A stretch of 64,000 nucleotides of DNA from Sediminicola arcticus (GCF_040566695.1 NZ_JBEXAE010000004.1:124001-188000); one strand, 5' to 3'. Shown: positions 1 to 9,893, numbered from the stretch's first letter. Numbers and translations are program-made. The notes: generated from the sequence alone by a model not told the origin.

Positions 1-78
1 ACTGGGTTTTATAAAACCAACGGAGCTTTGAAGAAATGGCACGAATTCATTACGGCAAAATGTAAAAAAATAAAATGA
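1..78 (+). CDS. 3' end of a truncated CDS of unknown function
   Basis: The first 25 codons of the window read open in frame 1 and end in TGA at 76-78; the tail is Lys-rich and ends ITAKCKKIK. The start lies before the window. The tail is too short to assign a family. It lies on the same strand as the S10 peptidase that follows after 78 bp. Confidence 0.5.
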   Translation, partial: TGFYKTNGALKKWHEFITAKCKKIK

Positions 79-156
79 CCATAAATTAGCTTGATTTCTT
101 AGGTCTTTAGATGCTTTACAAGATTGTTATTCTAATTAAATAGTAAAAAAATAATC

Positions 157-1659
157 ATGATAAAATTAAATATTCTTTCCGTATTCCTATTAATTTCAAT
201 AGCTATCTCATCACAAGAAAAAAACCAAGATTCAATTCCAGTGCCTGAACCCAAATCATTTATTACCAGTCATGAAATAACAAATGGGGGTAATACAATT
301 AGTTATAAGGCTATTGCATCAGAAACCTATTTAAAGGGTGAATCTGGCGAACCCGTTGCTTCTATATGGTCTGTTGCTTACGTGAAGGAAGGCACAAATG
401 ATATCACCAAAAGGCCTGTAACCTTTGTGTTCAATGGTGGTCCAGGATCAGCATCTGTATGGTTACACATGGGCATGTTTGGTCCTGAACTAATAAAAGT
501 AAACTCAGACGCAAAAGAAGATGATGGTGCCGCTCCTTACAACTTGGTGACCAATAAAAATGGATTACTGGATTTAACAGATTTTGTTTTTGTTGATCCA
601 GTTGGCACAGGCTATAGCAGAGTTATCGGTAAAGGAAAAGTTGAAGACTATTGGGGACTTAACGAAGATGCTAATTCCATAGCTAAATTTATAAGACAAT
701 GGATCACTGAAAATAAGCGTTGGTTTTCACCGAAATATATTGCTGGTGAAAGTTTTGGTACTACAAGAGCAGCTGCCGTTGCCAATACCCTAGAGGGTGA
801 CGGACAAAATATGGCTTTAAATGGCCTCATACTAATTTCTCAAGCCCTGGACTATGATGGCTCAACATCGGTTCACGATAATATAACTTCTTATTTAACA
901 TACCTTCCAAGCATGGCTGCAACCGCCTGGTATCATAAAAAAGCGGGGCAGGGTAAAACACTAGAATCATTTATTGATGAATGTAGAAAGTACACTTATA
1001 ATTCATATGCTTCCGTTCTTTACAAAGGTTCTTTAATTACTGAAGATGAGAAAAATGAAGCGGCCGAAAAGTTGAGCTATTTTACGGGTCTAAAGAAAGA
1101 CTATATTTTAAAATCAGACCTTAGAATTTTAATGCCCAGATTTCAAAAAGAACTACTTGCCGATCAAGGCTTAGCTGTTGGGAGATTAGATGGCCGTTTT
1201 ATGGGAGACGAAGTTGATAAATTATCCGACGGCCCTCATCTTGGAGACCCATCAAGTTATCAAATAAGCTCGGCCTATACTGCCGCCTTAAATCATTATT
1301 ATGCCTCCGAGCTTAAGATAAAAATGGATCGTCCATATTTAACTTCTAATGATGAAATCGGAGAAAAATGGAACTGGAGAACTGTCCCTAAAGGGAAATA
1401 TTGGGAACCCACGCCTGTTAATGTCACTCGGAAATTGAGTGAAACAATGAGAAGAAATACTGAAATGAAAGTAATGGTAGCCAGTGGTTATTTTGATTTA
1501 ATATGTCCATTTTTTGATGCTGAATATACTTTTTCTCGGAATGGAATAAGGAAAGAAAAAATAAAAATGACCTATTATGAAGGAGGTCATATGATGTATA
1601 CACACGAGCCTGATTTTATAAAATTGTCTAATGATATTCGAGAATTTTTGTCGAATTAA
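157..1659 (+). CDS. Secreted S10 family serine carboxypeptidase
   Basis: A 500-aa exported serine peptidase expected to trim C-terminal residues from peptides in the periplasm or outside the cell. Residues 1-20 are a signal peptide ending SIAISSQ. The family hallmarks are in order: an oxyanion segment FVFNGGPGSASVW near residue 90, the nucleophile motif GESFGTTRAA near residue 197 (family consensus GESYGG, here Phe and Thr-Thr variants), the acid residue in ASGYFDLICP near residue 448, and the catalytic His in GGHMMYTHEP near residue 481. Length is normal for bacterial S10 proteins. It stands alone and converges on katG with a shared terminator-like hairpin between them. The family is clear; the substrate is not. 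Confidence 0.93.
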   Translation: MIKLNILSVFLLISIAISSQEKNQDSIPVPEPKSFITSHEITNGGNTISYKAIASETYLKGESGEPVASIWSVAYVKEGTNDITKRPVTFVFNGGPGSASVWLHMGMFGPELIKVNSDAKEDDGAAPYNLVTNKNGLLDLTDFVFVDPVGTGYSRVIGKGKVEDYWGLNEDANSIAKFIRQWITENKRWFSPKYIAGESFGTTRAAAVANTLEGDGQNMALNGLILISQALDYDGSTSVHDNITSYLTYLPSMAATAWYHKKAGQGKTLESFIDECRKYTYNSYASVLYKGSLITEDEKNEAAEKLSYFTGLKKDYILKSDLRILMPRFQKELLADQGLAVGRLDGRFMGDEVDKLSDGPHLGDPSSYQISSAYTAALNHYYASELKIKMDRPYLTSNDEIGEKWNWRTVPKGKYWEPTPVNVTRKLSETMRRNTEMKVMVASGYFDLICPFFDAEYTFSRNGIRKEKIKMTYYEGGHMMYTHEPDFIKLSNDIREFLSN

Positions 1660-1729
1660 AAACATCATACACCTCTTAATAAAGGCGATAACTCTTAGTG
1701 CGTGTAGTAGAAAAATAATAATTTTAAAT

Positions 1730-1764
1730 AAAAAAGATGGCTCGTTTCCGAACCACCTTTTACC
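1730..1764. terminator. Bidirectional intrinsic terminator between the S10 peptidase and katG
   Basis: AAAAGATGG then CTCG, a TTTC loop, CGAA and CCACCTTTT form an imperfect hairpin with an A-run on the left and a T-run on the right. It sits between two convergent genes, where a terminator working on both strands is expected. Confidence 0.55.
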
Positions 1765-1802
1765 ATTAAATATCTTACAATACGTATTGCTCTTCCTGGT
1801 AC

Positions 1803-4049
1803 TTAAACTAGGTCAAAACGATCTGCGTTCATTACTTTAGACCATGCTTTTACAAAATCGCGAACGAACTTTTGTTTTGAATCTTCAGTACCGTATACTT
1901 CTGCCAAAGCGCGAAGCTCTGAATTAGATCCGAAGATCAAATCTGCACGGGTTCCTGTCCATTTAAGTTCCCCTGAAGCTCGGTTACGACCTTCAAACAC
2001 GTCTTGATCATCCGTAGTGGCCTTCCAAGTAGTGTCTATATCAAGCAGGTTTACGAAGAAATCGTTGGTAAGTGCACCAAGGTTCTTTGTAAACACTCCG
2101 TGTTGTGAATGATTAAAGTTAGCGTTCAAGGCACGCATTCCACCAACCAAAACAGTCATTTCTGGTGCTGTCAATTTCATCAATTGTGCTTTGTCAACTA
2201 AAAGTTCTTCAGCGGTTACGGAGTATTTGGCTTTAACGTAATTACGGAAACCATCTGCTCTTGGCTCAAGTGCTTCAAACGCATCGGCATCGGTCTGCTC
2301 TTGCGTTGCATCTGTGCGCCCTGCTTTAAACGTCACGTTTACATCATGACCGGCATTCTTAGCTGCTTTTTCAACGGCTGCATCTCCTCCTAATACAATT
2401 AGGTCTGCTAAAGAAACCTTTTTGTTACCAGATTGTACATCGTTAAACTCTTTTTGAATATGCCCTAGAGTTTCTAAAACCTTGGCCAATTGCTCAGGAT
2501 TATTCACTTTCCAATCTTTCTGTGGCGCTAATCTAACACGAGCTCCATTTGCACCTCCACGTTTATCTGAATCTCGGTATGTTGATGCAGATGCCCAAGC
2601 TGCAGAAACCAACTCAGTAACAGTTAGACCAGAAGATAATATAGTAGCTTTTAAATTGGCTGCATCTTTATCGTTGATCAATTCAAAATCCACAGCAGGT
2701 ACTGGATCTTGCCAAATTAATTCTTCTTTTGGTACCTCTGGACCTAAGTAACGATTAATTGGTCCCATATCACGGTGAGTCAATTTAAACCAAGCACGTG
2801 CATATGCGTCAGCGAATTCCTTTGGATTTTCCAAAAAGTGTCGCGATACTTTTTCATAGGCTGGATCCATACGTAAAGATAAATCTGTCACCAACATAAA
2901 AGGCGCATGTTTCTTTGTTGCATCATGGGCATCTGGCACAGTACCAGCGCCTGCATTATCTTTTGGCTTATATTGCCATGCACCACCTGGGCTTTTTGTT
3001 AATTCCCACTCATATCCGAATAGGTTTTCAAAATACGTGTGGCTCCATTTTGTTGGGGTATTTGTCCAAGCTCCTTCTAAACCGCTTGTAATGGTATCAG
3101 CACCTTTTCCTGTCCCAAAGTTGCTCTTCCATCCTAAACCTTGCATTTCTATCGGAGCTCCGGCTGGCGCATCTTCTAAAAATTCTCCATCGTTAGCAGC
3201 ACCGTGTGTTTTCCCGAAAGTATGTCCTCCTGCAATCAAGGCTACTGTTTCGTAATCGTTCATAGCCATACGTCCGAAAGTATCTCTAATATAGTGAGCA
3301 GCTTCAACAGGATCTGGATTTGAGTTATGCCCTTCAGGGTTTACATAGATCAATCCCATGTGCGCAGCACCTAATGGGCTCTCCAATTCTCCATTCTCAT
3401 ATCTTTTATCACTGGCCAACCATTCTGTTTCAGATCCCCAGTAAATATCTTCTTCTGATTGCCAAATATCTTCACGTCCTCCAGCAAATCCGAACATTTT
3501 TAGTCCCATGGATTCGTGTGCAGCGTTACCCGCTAAAATCATTAAATCAGCCCAAGAAAGTTTCTTGCCGTATTTTTGTTTGATAGGCCAAAGTAATAAA
3601 CGGGCCTTATCCAAATTGGTGTTATCTGGCCAGCTGTTCAAAGGTGCAAAACGCTGAGATCCAGAACCTGCTCCTCCACGTCCATCTCCGATACGGTAGG
3701 TACCGGCACTATGCCAAGCCATACGAATAAAGAATGGACCATAATGACCATAATCTGCGGGCCACCAATCTTTACTATCTGTCATTAAATCATATAAATC
3801 TTTTTTCACAGCTTTCAAATCCAACGATTTGAACTCCTCAGCGTAATTGAAACCTTCATCCATTGGATCTACCAAGGAGGAATTCTGTCTCAGAATATTC
3901 AACTTTAACTGGTTTGGCCACCAGTCTCTGGTAGTAGTTCCTCCACCGGCAGCATTAGTCATTTCTCCGTTTAAAAACGGGCAATTAGCTATATTTGAGC
4001 TATTTGTGCCGTTATCGGACCCGTTTGAGTTCTTGTTCATATCTTCCAT
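1803..4049 (-). CDS. katG: Catalase-peroxidase KatG
   Basis: A bifunctional haem enzyme that breaks down hydrogen peroxide as catalase and as peroxidase. It is 748 aa, the usual length, with the family's two tandem peroxidase-like halves. The distal haem side reads RMAWHSAGTYR near residue 110 (Arg, Trp, His). The proximal His is in GGHTFGKTHGA near residue 276. The Met in RMAMND and the Tyr in MGLIYVNPEG are the expected partners of the Trp in the Met-Tyr-Trp adduct that gives catalase activity. There is no signal peptide, so it should be cytoplasmic. An alternative start is the Met at codon 4. It is a single gene followed by a convergent neighbour. A low-complexity Asn/Ser-rich N-terminus precedes the conserved part. 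Confidence 0.97.
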   Translation of the reverse strand: MEDMNKNSNGSDNGTNSSNIANCPFLNGEMTNAAGGGTTTRDWWPNQLKLNILRQNSSLVDPMDEGFNYAEEFKSLDLKAVKKDLYDLMTDSKDWWPADYGHYGPFFIRMAWHSAGTYRIGDGRGGAGSGSQRFAPLNSWPDNTNLDKARLLLWPIKQKYGKKLSWADLMILAGNAAHESMGLKMFGFAGGREDIWQSEEDIYWGSETEWLASDKRYENGELESPLGAAHMGLIYVNPEGHNSNPDPVEAAHYIRDTFGRMAMNDYETVALIAGGHTFGKTHGAANDGEFLEDAPAGAPIEMQGLGWKSNFGTGKGADTITSGLEGAWTNTPTKWSHTYFENLFGYEWELTKSPGGAWQYKPKDNAGAGTVPDAHDATKKHAPFMLVTDLSLRMDPAYEKVSRHFLENPKEFADAYARAWFKLTHRDMGPINRYLGPEVPKEELIWQDPVPAVDFELINDKDAANLKATILSSGLTVTELVSAAWASASTYRDSDKRGGANGARVRLAPQKDWKVNNPEQLAKVLETLGHIQKEFNDVQSGNKKVSLADLIVLGGDAAVEKAAKNAGHDVNVTFKAGRTDATQEQTDADAFEALEPRADGFRNYVKAKYSVTAEELLVDKAQLMKLTAPEMTVLVGGMRALNANFNHSQHGVFTKNLGALTNDFFVNLLDIDTTWKATTDDQDVFEGRNRASGELKWTGTRADLIFGSNSELRALAEVYGTEDSKQKFVRDFVKAWSKVMNADRFDLV

Positions 4050-4878
4050 GTTAATTGATTTTATCAGTGTCTAATTTACAATATAAATTTACCAATATTT
4101 TGCTGATTCAATTTACGTTAATGATAGATAAAAACTATGGCCCATTTCAAACTTCTATATCTTATACGCTTTTGTAAGCAGCACATACCATATTACAATT
4201 CTGTAATTATATATCTTCAAGTCTACAAGAAGCCATCTTCCTTGATAAAATAGAAAATTGTCCATGAAATACCATCCTGCCTAAGAAGAAGAAGTAATAG
4301 TGGCTGATTTATTAAGGAACAATAAAGAAAACCACATTAAAATTTAAAATAAGGGAATATCAAAATGAATCAAATAATTTCAGTAACAGTGTACCCAGTA
4401 ATTTAGACTTCATAATAGCAAAGGCATCTCTGGATAAAGGAGCAAAAGTAAAGACTGCAATATGAACTAGTTAAACACTACAAAAATTAAAGTACTGCAA
4501 AAACTTATGGTATTACATAAAGATAAAAATGTCTAAGAAACACCCATATATATAAGGTTTAACCTATTAATGATTGGTAATATGTTGACCAAAGTGTATG
4601 TTAAATACTTGGAATGGTATACCTATATCAGTCGAGTGAACCAAGTGAGATGACTGCATAAGTATACAGCAATAGAATAGTGGATTTGATCAGCTCAAGT
4701 TCAAAACCAAAAAAGTTGTGTGCAATTAAAAGTTAAGCGTTAGGCTTTCTATTGCTAAGTTTTCATCTTTTTTGAACAAAAAGGTCCATTGTACCCTGAA
4801 GTAGACTCTTCGTATTGATAGCCCTCTGCTGATGTTAAATAATACCTGATATTTGTAGTTATATATAAGATATCTTAT
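4050..4878. other. 829-bp gene-poor interval
   Basis: This AT-rich interval holds the katG upstream region at its left end and the SDR gene's upstream region at its right. I see no credible ORF, RNA gene or terminal inverted repeats. Short reading frames are broken by stops every 20-40 codons, so it may contain decayed sequence, but no ancestor is recognisable. Confidence 0.4.
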
Positions 4879-5610
4879 ATGAAACTCTCAAATAATAAAA
4901 TCCTGATTACTGGAGGAGCCAGTGGAATTGGCTTAGGATTAACAAAAAGATTTATTAAAGAAAACAACACTGTGATCATCATTGGAAGGCGAGAATCTGA
5001 ACTTAAAAAAGTTGCCGATCAATATCCATCGGTCATTATAAGAGTTTGTGATCTATCTGTTGTGAAGGAAAGAGAAGCACTGTATACTTGGATTTCGGAA
5101 AATCATAAGGACTTAAACGTGCTAATCAATAATGTAGGAATCCAACAATGGATGTCTGTATTGGATGAACTATTTTTTGAAAAGGCAAAAAAAGAATTAG
5201 CGGTTAATGTAGAAGCTCCACTTCATTTAATTTCGCTTTTTCTAAAGTTAGCTTCATTGGATACCATTCTGAACGTCACCTCTGGCCTCTCTTTTGTTCC
5301 ACTGGTTAAAGTACCCGTTTATTCCGCAACAAAAGCCATGCTGCACTCCTTTACCCTTTCCCTGAGAGAAATGTTAAAGGCTAAAAATATAGAAGTGATA
5401 GAAATCATACCACCTGCACTTAATACCGACTTAGGCGGTAAAGGTTTACATGATTACGCACCTCTAGTCAATGATTTTATAAATGCTATATTTCTACAAT
5501 TGGAAAAAGGAGAAACGGAGCTTACTTTCGGATTTAGCGATGCCATTGTTAAAGCCGGTCCTGAGCAATTAAGACAAGCCTTCATCAAAATGAATGTACC
5601 AGCTTCGTGA
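4879..5610 (+). CDS. Short-chain dehydrogenase/reductase, DltE-like
   Basis: A 243-aa NAD(P)-dependent oxidoreductase of the classical SDR superfamily. The Rossmann dinucleotide motif TGGASGIGLG lies at residues 11-20, NNVGIQQ (the NNAG equivalent) near residue 88, the catalytic Ser in NVTSGLS near 137 and the Tyr-Lys pair in YSATKAM near 150. The sequence resembles the DltE/YvaG-like SDR subgroup; that name says nothing secure about the substrate. It is cytoplasmic and stands alone on its strand, with long gaps on both sides. Confidence 0.88.
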   Translation: MKLSNNKILITGGASGIGLGLTKRFIKENNTVIIIGRRESELKKVADQYPSVIIRVCDLSVVKEREALYTWISENHKDLNVLINNVGIQQWMSVLDELFFEKAKKELAVNVEAPLHLISLFLKLASLDTILNVTSGLSFVPLVKVPVYSATKAMLHSFTLSLREMLKAKNIEVIEIIPPALNTDLGGKGLHDYAPLVNDFINAIFLQLEKGETELTFGFSDAIVKAGPEQLRQAFIKMNVPAS

Positions 5611-5988
5611 AAATTAAACTTAACAAAATAAGGTTATTCCCTATTTAAAAAATACATTCTAATTTGGTGTAGAGCTAGTATATAAAATCAATTTATAAAA
5701 CCCTCTGTCAGCATTTACCAAACTAAAAATCATATATTTTCATCATCTCACTATACCCCTTTCAATTTTCATTCATCCAATCAATTAATTGTTATATATT
5801 TAAGAATGTGAAGTTTAAATGATCCATAACCTTAATATCAGAGAGCAACCTGAGTAGAACTGTCACCTAAAATGGAATATATAAATTTGTTTTTGAATTT
5901 AAGATGAGCCAAACAGCTGTTATTACTTGTCCAATGAAATAACAACGAAAATACGTCTAAACACATTGAACCATAAAAACTAAAATGA
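5611..5988. other. 378-bp intergenic interval
   Basis: No gene, hairpin with a T-run or repeat is visible. It presumably carries the promoter of the following TerB-like gene, but no convincing -33/-7 pair is seen. Confidence 0.3.
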
Positions 5989-6324
5989 ATGAAAAATGAA
6001 CAGCCAAAATGGTCGAAAGAGGAACTAAAAATTTATATTCTTTTGCTTTGTGCTAAAGCGGATTGGAAAGAAACTCCTGAAGAAATGACTCTTATTAGAT
6101 CCAAAAGCAACCAAGAAATATTTGATAGAATATACAAGGAGATAAGTGAAGATAAAGAGGATATTAGTCTTGATAAAATTGAAGCTAGCATAGAAAAGCA
6201 TCATTATTCTACGATGGAGATAATAGAACTTAAAAAAGACATACAAGAAGTTTTCAGCGCCGATAAAGACTTTTCACTTAAAGAACAATACATAGACGAA
6301 ATCCTTGATAATTTAATTTATTAA
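5989..6324 (+). CDS. Small TerB-like helical protein
   Basis: A 111-aa, highly charged, probably all-alpha cytoplasmic protein. The opening segment IYILLLCAKADWKETPEEM resembles the first TerB helix pair, in which an 'AKAD' turn with acidic residues is followed by an E-rich helix. A second, weaker copy (ELKKDIQEVFSADKDFSLKEQ) lies near residues 78-98. TerB-fold domains are linked to metal or membrane-stress complexes in other bacteria, but here no Ter partners are nearby and the role is unknown. The start at 5989 was chosen because the ATG at 5985 is in another frame. A second TerB-like protein is encoded at 15670-15993. Confidence 0.62.
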   Translation: MKNEQPKWSKEELKIYILLLCAKADWKETPEEMTLIRSKSNQEIFDRIYKEISEDKEDISLDKIEASIEKHHYSTMEIIELKKDIQEVFSADKDFSLKEQYIDEILDNLIY

Positions 6325-6642
6325 ACCTATTTATTATAATTTAAGATGTCATTTGATATTTTTTGATCTAGCCATAAAGCTGGTTTCGTTAGATGAAAAC
6401 AACATGGGGGTACTTTAATCTTAAAAGAAATCTCGTTTCATTGTAAATAGAGGAAGTCCAATTCTTTAAACCTCTACACAATTAAATATTCAATTAAAAG
6501 ATGCACACGAAGGATAGAACTGGTTGAAATATCGGGTTGGTGTAGATTATTTACAGCAAAATACTTCTTAAAAGTACTTTACCTTGTAATTAAATTAGTA
6601 TTTTTAAGAACAATTTCCCGATAACCTTTAAAATGAACAGGT
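6325..6642. other. 318-bp intergenic interval upstream of the cyclase gene
   Basis: No gene or strong hairpin is seen. The region just upstream of the cyclase start is very AT-rich. An ATG at 6633 opens a frame that stops within eight codons, which supports the TTG at 6643 as the true start. Confidence 0.3.
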
Positions 6643-8607
6643 TTGAAAAATTATAATTCTATTTTAGTTATTGTCTTATTTCTTATATCTCAAATAGGAT
6701 TTTCTCAGATCACTAGGCAAATTGATAGTCTTAACGTTTTGATCAATTCCAAAGATAATGATACTACCGCTGTAAATCATTTACTGGACATTGCTACGAT
6801 ATTATTTGCCTCAAATCCAGACTCTGCAATGGTCTACTCAAACAAGGCGATTGTCTTGGCAGACAAAATAAATTTCAAGAGTGGGCTGGGCTATGCTTAT
6901 AAAAACATGGGATTGGCGCACTACTATAAAGGGGAATATTCCGCTGTGCTTATATTTTGGAAAAAATCCTTGGCAATATTTGAGCAAATAGATCACAAAG
7001 CAGGCATAAGCAATTTATTGAGCAATTTAGGAGCTGTATATCAAACAAAAGGAGATGATCCAAAAGCGCTAGATTATTTTATAAAATCTTTAAAAATAGG
7101 ACAGCAAATTCAGGATTCTTTACGAATAGGAACGGCATATTTAAACATAGGAAGCGTTTATACCAATCAAAAAAACACATACCAAGAAGCTTTTGACGCC
7201 TTCCTTGAATCCAAAGCTATCTTTAAAAATATCGCATACGAAAATGGAATAGGTACCGCCTGTAGTAATATGGCAGAATTATACCTAAAGACCAATAAGC
7301 CAAATTTAGCATTAAAAGAATTGAATGAAGCAATTGGTGCCTTTGGAAGAGCCGGCGTAAACCTATCTGCTAGCTATAATTTAATTGGATTGGCCTATGG
7401 AAAATTAGGTGACTTAAACAAAGCGGAAAGCTATCAAACAAATGCTATTCTTGCAGCAAGTGAAATAGATGCTAAAATGGAAAAAACACAGGCATTCATT
7501 GATTTAGGAGACATCCAAATACAACAAAAAAAATTCGACCAGGCTATCCTTAATTTTGAATCTGGTTTAAAGCTAACAGAAATTACTGGGGTATATAGAG
7601 CAAAGAAAGATGCTTACAAAGGATTATCAAATGTATATGCCACAAAAGGAAACTACGAAAAAGCATACGAATATCAAAAGTTATATTCGATAATGGTAGA
7701 TACCCTTAAAAACGATTCTTACGAAAAATCAATTGGTAATCTCAGGTTTCAATTTGATCTAGAAAACAAGGAAAAGGAAATTGTTCTTCTAAATTCAACC
7801 AATGAATTAAAGGAAATACAGCTTGAGCGTTCGGCTATATCCAAAAAATATCTGATGGCGTTATCAGGGTTGTTTTTTGTAATAATTGGGGGGTTCTTCT
7901 TTCAGTACAGGTATGTTAAAAAATCCCATAAACGTTTGGATAAAGAACGAAATAAGACGGAAGAGATATTGCTGAATATACTGCCTAAAGAAACCGCTGA
8001 AGAACTTAAGACCAATGGCTTTATAAAAGCAAAAGAATTTGATTTAGTCACAGTGCTGTTTACAGATTTCAAGGCATTTTCTGTAATCGCAGAAAATATT
8101 TCCGGTGAAAAATTGGTGTTTAGCGTTGATTACTATTTTAAAAATTTTGATGCCATTATTGAAAAGTATAATCTTGAAAAAATAAAGACCATAGGTGATG
8201 CTTATATGTGCGCCGGGGGATTGCCTACTGAGAATTCTAGTCATTCAGAAGATGCTTTAAAAGCTGCCTTGGATATCCTAGATTTTGTAAAAAAAACAAA
8301 AGAACATCCACCAGAAGGCGTTTATCCATTCGAAATACGCATAGGCCTCAATACAGGTCCAGTTGTTGCCGGGGTGGTAGGTACCAAAAAATTTCAATAC
8401 GATATTTGGGGTAACACCGTTAATATTGCGGCCAGAATGGAAAGTAATTCTGTGGTTGGGAAAATTAACATTTCAGAAAATACCTATCAACTTTTAAAAG
8501 ACAAATACAATTTCACATACCGCGGGATTATTGAGGTGAAAAATTCTCAAAGTTTAAAAATGTATTTTCTTGAAGAAAATAGTAAAGAACTTGTTGCACA
8601 AACCTAA
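6643..8607 (+). CDS. TPR-TM class III adenylate cyclase
   Basis: A 654-aa membrane-bound nucleotidyl cyclase. It starts with TTG and has a signal peptide or anchor (residues 1-22), then a periplasmic region of TPR repeats (about residues 40-390), one transmembrane helix near 400-420 (LFFVIIGGFFF) and a C-terminal class III cyclase domain. Metal-binding Asp residues are visible in VLFTDFKAFS near 473 and KTIGDAYM near 515. The Lys in EKIKTIGDAYM and the Asp in QYDIWGNTVN match the residues that select adenine in mammalian adenylyl cyclases, so ATP is the likely substrate, although pyrimidine cyclases use this same fold. The TPR part should sense a periplasmic signal and set cyclase activity inside the cell. 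Next come an HD phosphohydrolase gene (146 bp away) and a convergent Pycsar-effector-like gene. Confidence 0.88.
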   Translation: MKNYNSILVIVLFLISQIGFSQITRQIDSLNVLINSKDNDTTAVNHLLDIATILFASNPDSAMVYSNKAIVLADKINFKSGLGYAYKNMGLAHYYKGEYSAVLIFWKKSLAIFEQIDHKAGISNLLSNLGAVYQTKGDDPKALDYFIKSLKIGQQIQDSLRIGTAYLNIGSVYTNQKNTYQEAFDAFLESKAIFKNIAYENGIGTACSNMAELYLKTNKPNLALKELNEAIGAFGRAGVNLSASYNLIGLAYGKLGDLNKAESYQTNAILAASEIDAKMEKTQAFIDLGDIQIQQKKFDQAILNFESGLKLTEITGVYRAKKDAYKGLSNVYATKGNYEKAYEYQKLYSIMVDTLKNDSYEKSIGNLRFQFDLENKEKEIVLLNSTNELKEIQLERSAISKKYLMALSGLFFVIIGGFFFQYRYVKKSHKRLDKERNKTEEILLNILPKETAEELKTNGFIKAKEFDLVTVLFTDFKAFSVIAENISGEKLVFSVDYYFKNFDAIIEKYNLEKIKTIGDAYMCAGGLPTENSSHSEDALKAALDILDFVKKTKEHPPEGVYPFEIRIGLNTGPVVAGVVGTKKFQYDIWGNTVNIAARMESNSVVGKINISENTYQLLKDKYNFTYRGIIEVKNSQSLKMYFLEENSKELVAQT

Positions 8608-8753
8608 AGTATATTAGCTTCGTGATTTTTTAAAATGATCATTATAAGAAATGTACTACAGCGTTTGTTGTTTAATTAAATACTTGAAAGAACAATAATT
8701 TAAAGAATAATTTGTTTAAATTGTAATAACGGCTCGACCTAGGATGTAATCAT

Positions 8754-9359
8754 ATGGTTCTTAGTAACAAAAAAGCATACCCCGAAATTTGCATTAGGAT
8801 CTTAAAGGATCTTGAAGAAAATTTACCAGCTCATCTAACGTATCACGCATTGGAGCATACCATTGACGTAGCGAACGTCATCAACCACTACATAGAGCAC
8901 CTTAAAATTGATGAAGGAATGGCAAAGCTTTTACGAATTGCAGCGGTTTCTCATGACTATGGCTATATCGTATCTCCAATTAACCACGAAGAGCGAAGTA
9001 TAATTGCTATTGAACCCTATTTAAAAAACTTATTGACCACCGATGAAATCAATATAGTGAATGGATTAATTAGGGCAACAAAAGTACCTCAGCAAACAAA
9101 CACTATTTATGAAGAAATTATTGCGGACGCAGACTTGGACTATTTAGGGAGGGAAGATTATAATGAACTTAGTAATAAGTTATATCAGGAATTTATACAT
9201 TTTGATTTTGTTTCGGATGACAAGGAATGGTTGAACCTACAAATTAAGTTTTTGGAAAAGCATAAATACCATACCCTTTTTGCAAAGACGCATCGCCAAG
9301 GGTTGAAAACGAAAAAACTAAAAGAATTAAAACATGCTTTGCTAGTCCAAAACACCTAA
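8754..9359 (+). CDS. HD-domain phosphohydrolase, Pycsar-associated type
   Basis: A 201-aa cytoplasmic HD-superfamily protein. Metal ligands are visible as His in YHALEHT (near 25-31), the HD pair in VSHDYGY (near 67) and the Asp in IIADADLDYLG (near 123). Its C-terminal part, FLEKHKYHTLFAKTHRQ, resembles the end of the HD module that, in many Bacteroidota, is fused in front of the Pycsar TM effector domain. That resemblance is from memory of the family and was not searched. A cyclic-nucleotide phosphodiesterase or nucleotide-clearing role would fit the adjacent cyclase, but the substrate is inferred. Its stop is only 6 bp from the stop of the convergent effector-like gene. Confidence 0.8.
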   Translation: MVLSNKKAYPEICIRILKDLEENLPAHLTYHALEHTIDVANVINHYIEHLKIDEGMAKLLRIAAVSHDYGYIVSPINHEERSIIAIEPYLKNLLTTDEINIVNGLIRATKVPQQTNTIYEEIIADADLDYLGREDYNELSNKLYQEFIHFDFVSDDKEWLNLQIKFLEKHKYHTLFAKTHRQGLKTKKLKELKHALLVQNT

Positions 9360-9365
9360 GAAAGG

Positions 9366-9893
9366 CTACAAAAATATTTGCACTAAAAGAATTATCATAC
9401 TAATCAATAAGGGTATAAAGCTGTATACTAGATTTTTAACTGATTTATTGACATCCGTGAATTTTTTGGATGCAATCAAAGAATTTACAAAAATCTGCGC
9501 GCCCAAATGATCATATAGTTCCTCTTCGTTATCCATTAAATCCATTAATTCTTTTGAGTATTCCTGAATAGAACCATACTTAGTGACCACATCATGGAAA
9601 AAGAACATATTTGAATTAAATTTTGTTTCTATTTGAGGCATAAAGCATTTAAAACTAAAATAAATGGAACGGGAAACAAAAAATAGAAAAATCATAAAAG
9701 TAGCGGAAAGTAATATATTGAGATGAAAGTTAGTTTCCATTTCCGTGGCAATCTTAAAAACTACTCCTAATAAAAGGCCATAAAACGATATTATAAGTCC
9801 CGCCTTAATTTCAGAGGATCGGTTGAGTCCATTTATATAGGAAATCCCTTGCCAATACACATTAATTTTGTCTTCTGGAGATAATTTTTTCAT
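9366..9893 (-). CDS. Pycsar-effector-like (DUF5706-type) membrane protein
   Basis: A 175-aa integral membrane protein with the layout of the Pycsar TM effector (PycTM): a short N-terminal helix with an 'LNRSSEIKAGLIISFYG' segment, two TM helices (about residues 30-50 and 57-80), a central soluble helical region with FFHDVVTKYGSIQEY and the acidic ELMDLMDNEEELYDH, a long NSLIASKKFTDVNKSV helix, and a last TM helix at the C-terminus. In known Pycsar systems such proteins damage the membrane once they bind a cyclic mononucleotide made by a neighbouring cyclase. Here the cyclase and HD genes are next door on the opposite strand. A SLATT-type effector has a similar TM layout and is the main alternative. 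Confidence 0.72.
   Translation of the reverse strand: MKKLSPEDKINVYWQGISYINGLNRSSEIKAGLIISFYGLLLGVVFKIATEMETNFHLNILLSATFMIFLFFVSRSIYFSFKCFMPQIETKFNSNMFFFHDVVTKYGSIQEYSKELMDLMDNEEELYDHLGAQIFVNSLIASKKFTDVNKSVKNLVYSFIPLLISMIILLVQIFL

Noticed and set aside
2482..4074. Several long plus-strand frames opposite katG
   Set aside because: All are antisense to a complete, motif-verified KatG.
4550..4750. Possible attC site (GTTTAAC near 4556 and an exact GTTAGGC near 4739)
   Set aside because: The span is longer than usual attC sites and I found no pairing inner arms; short core matches occur by chance in AT-rich DNA.
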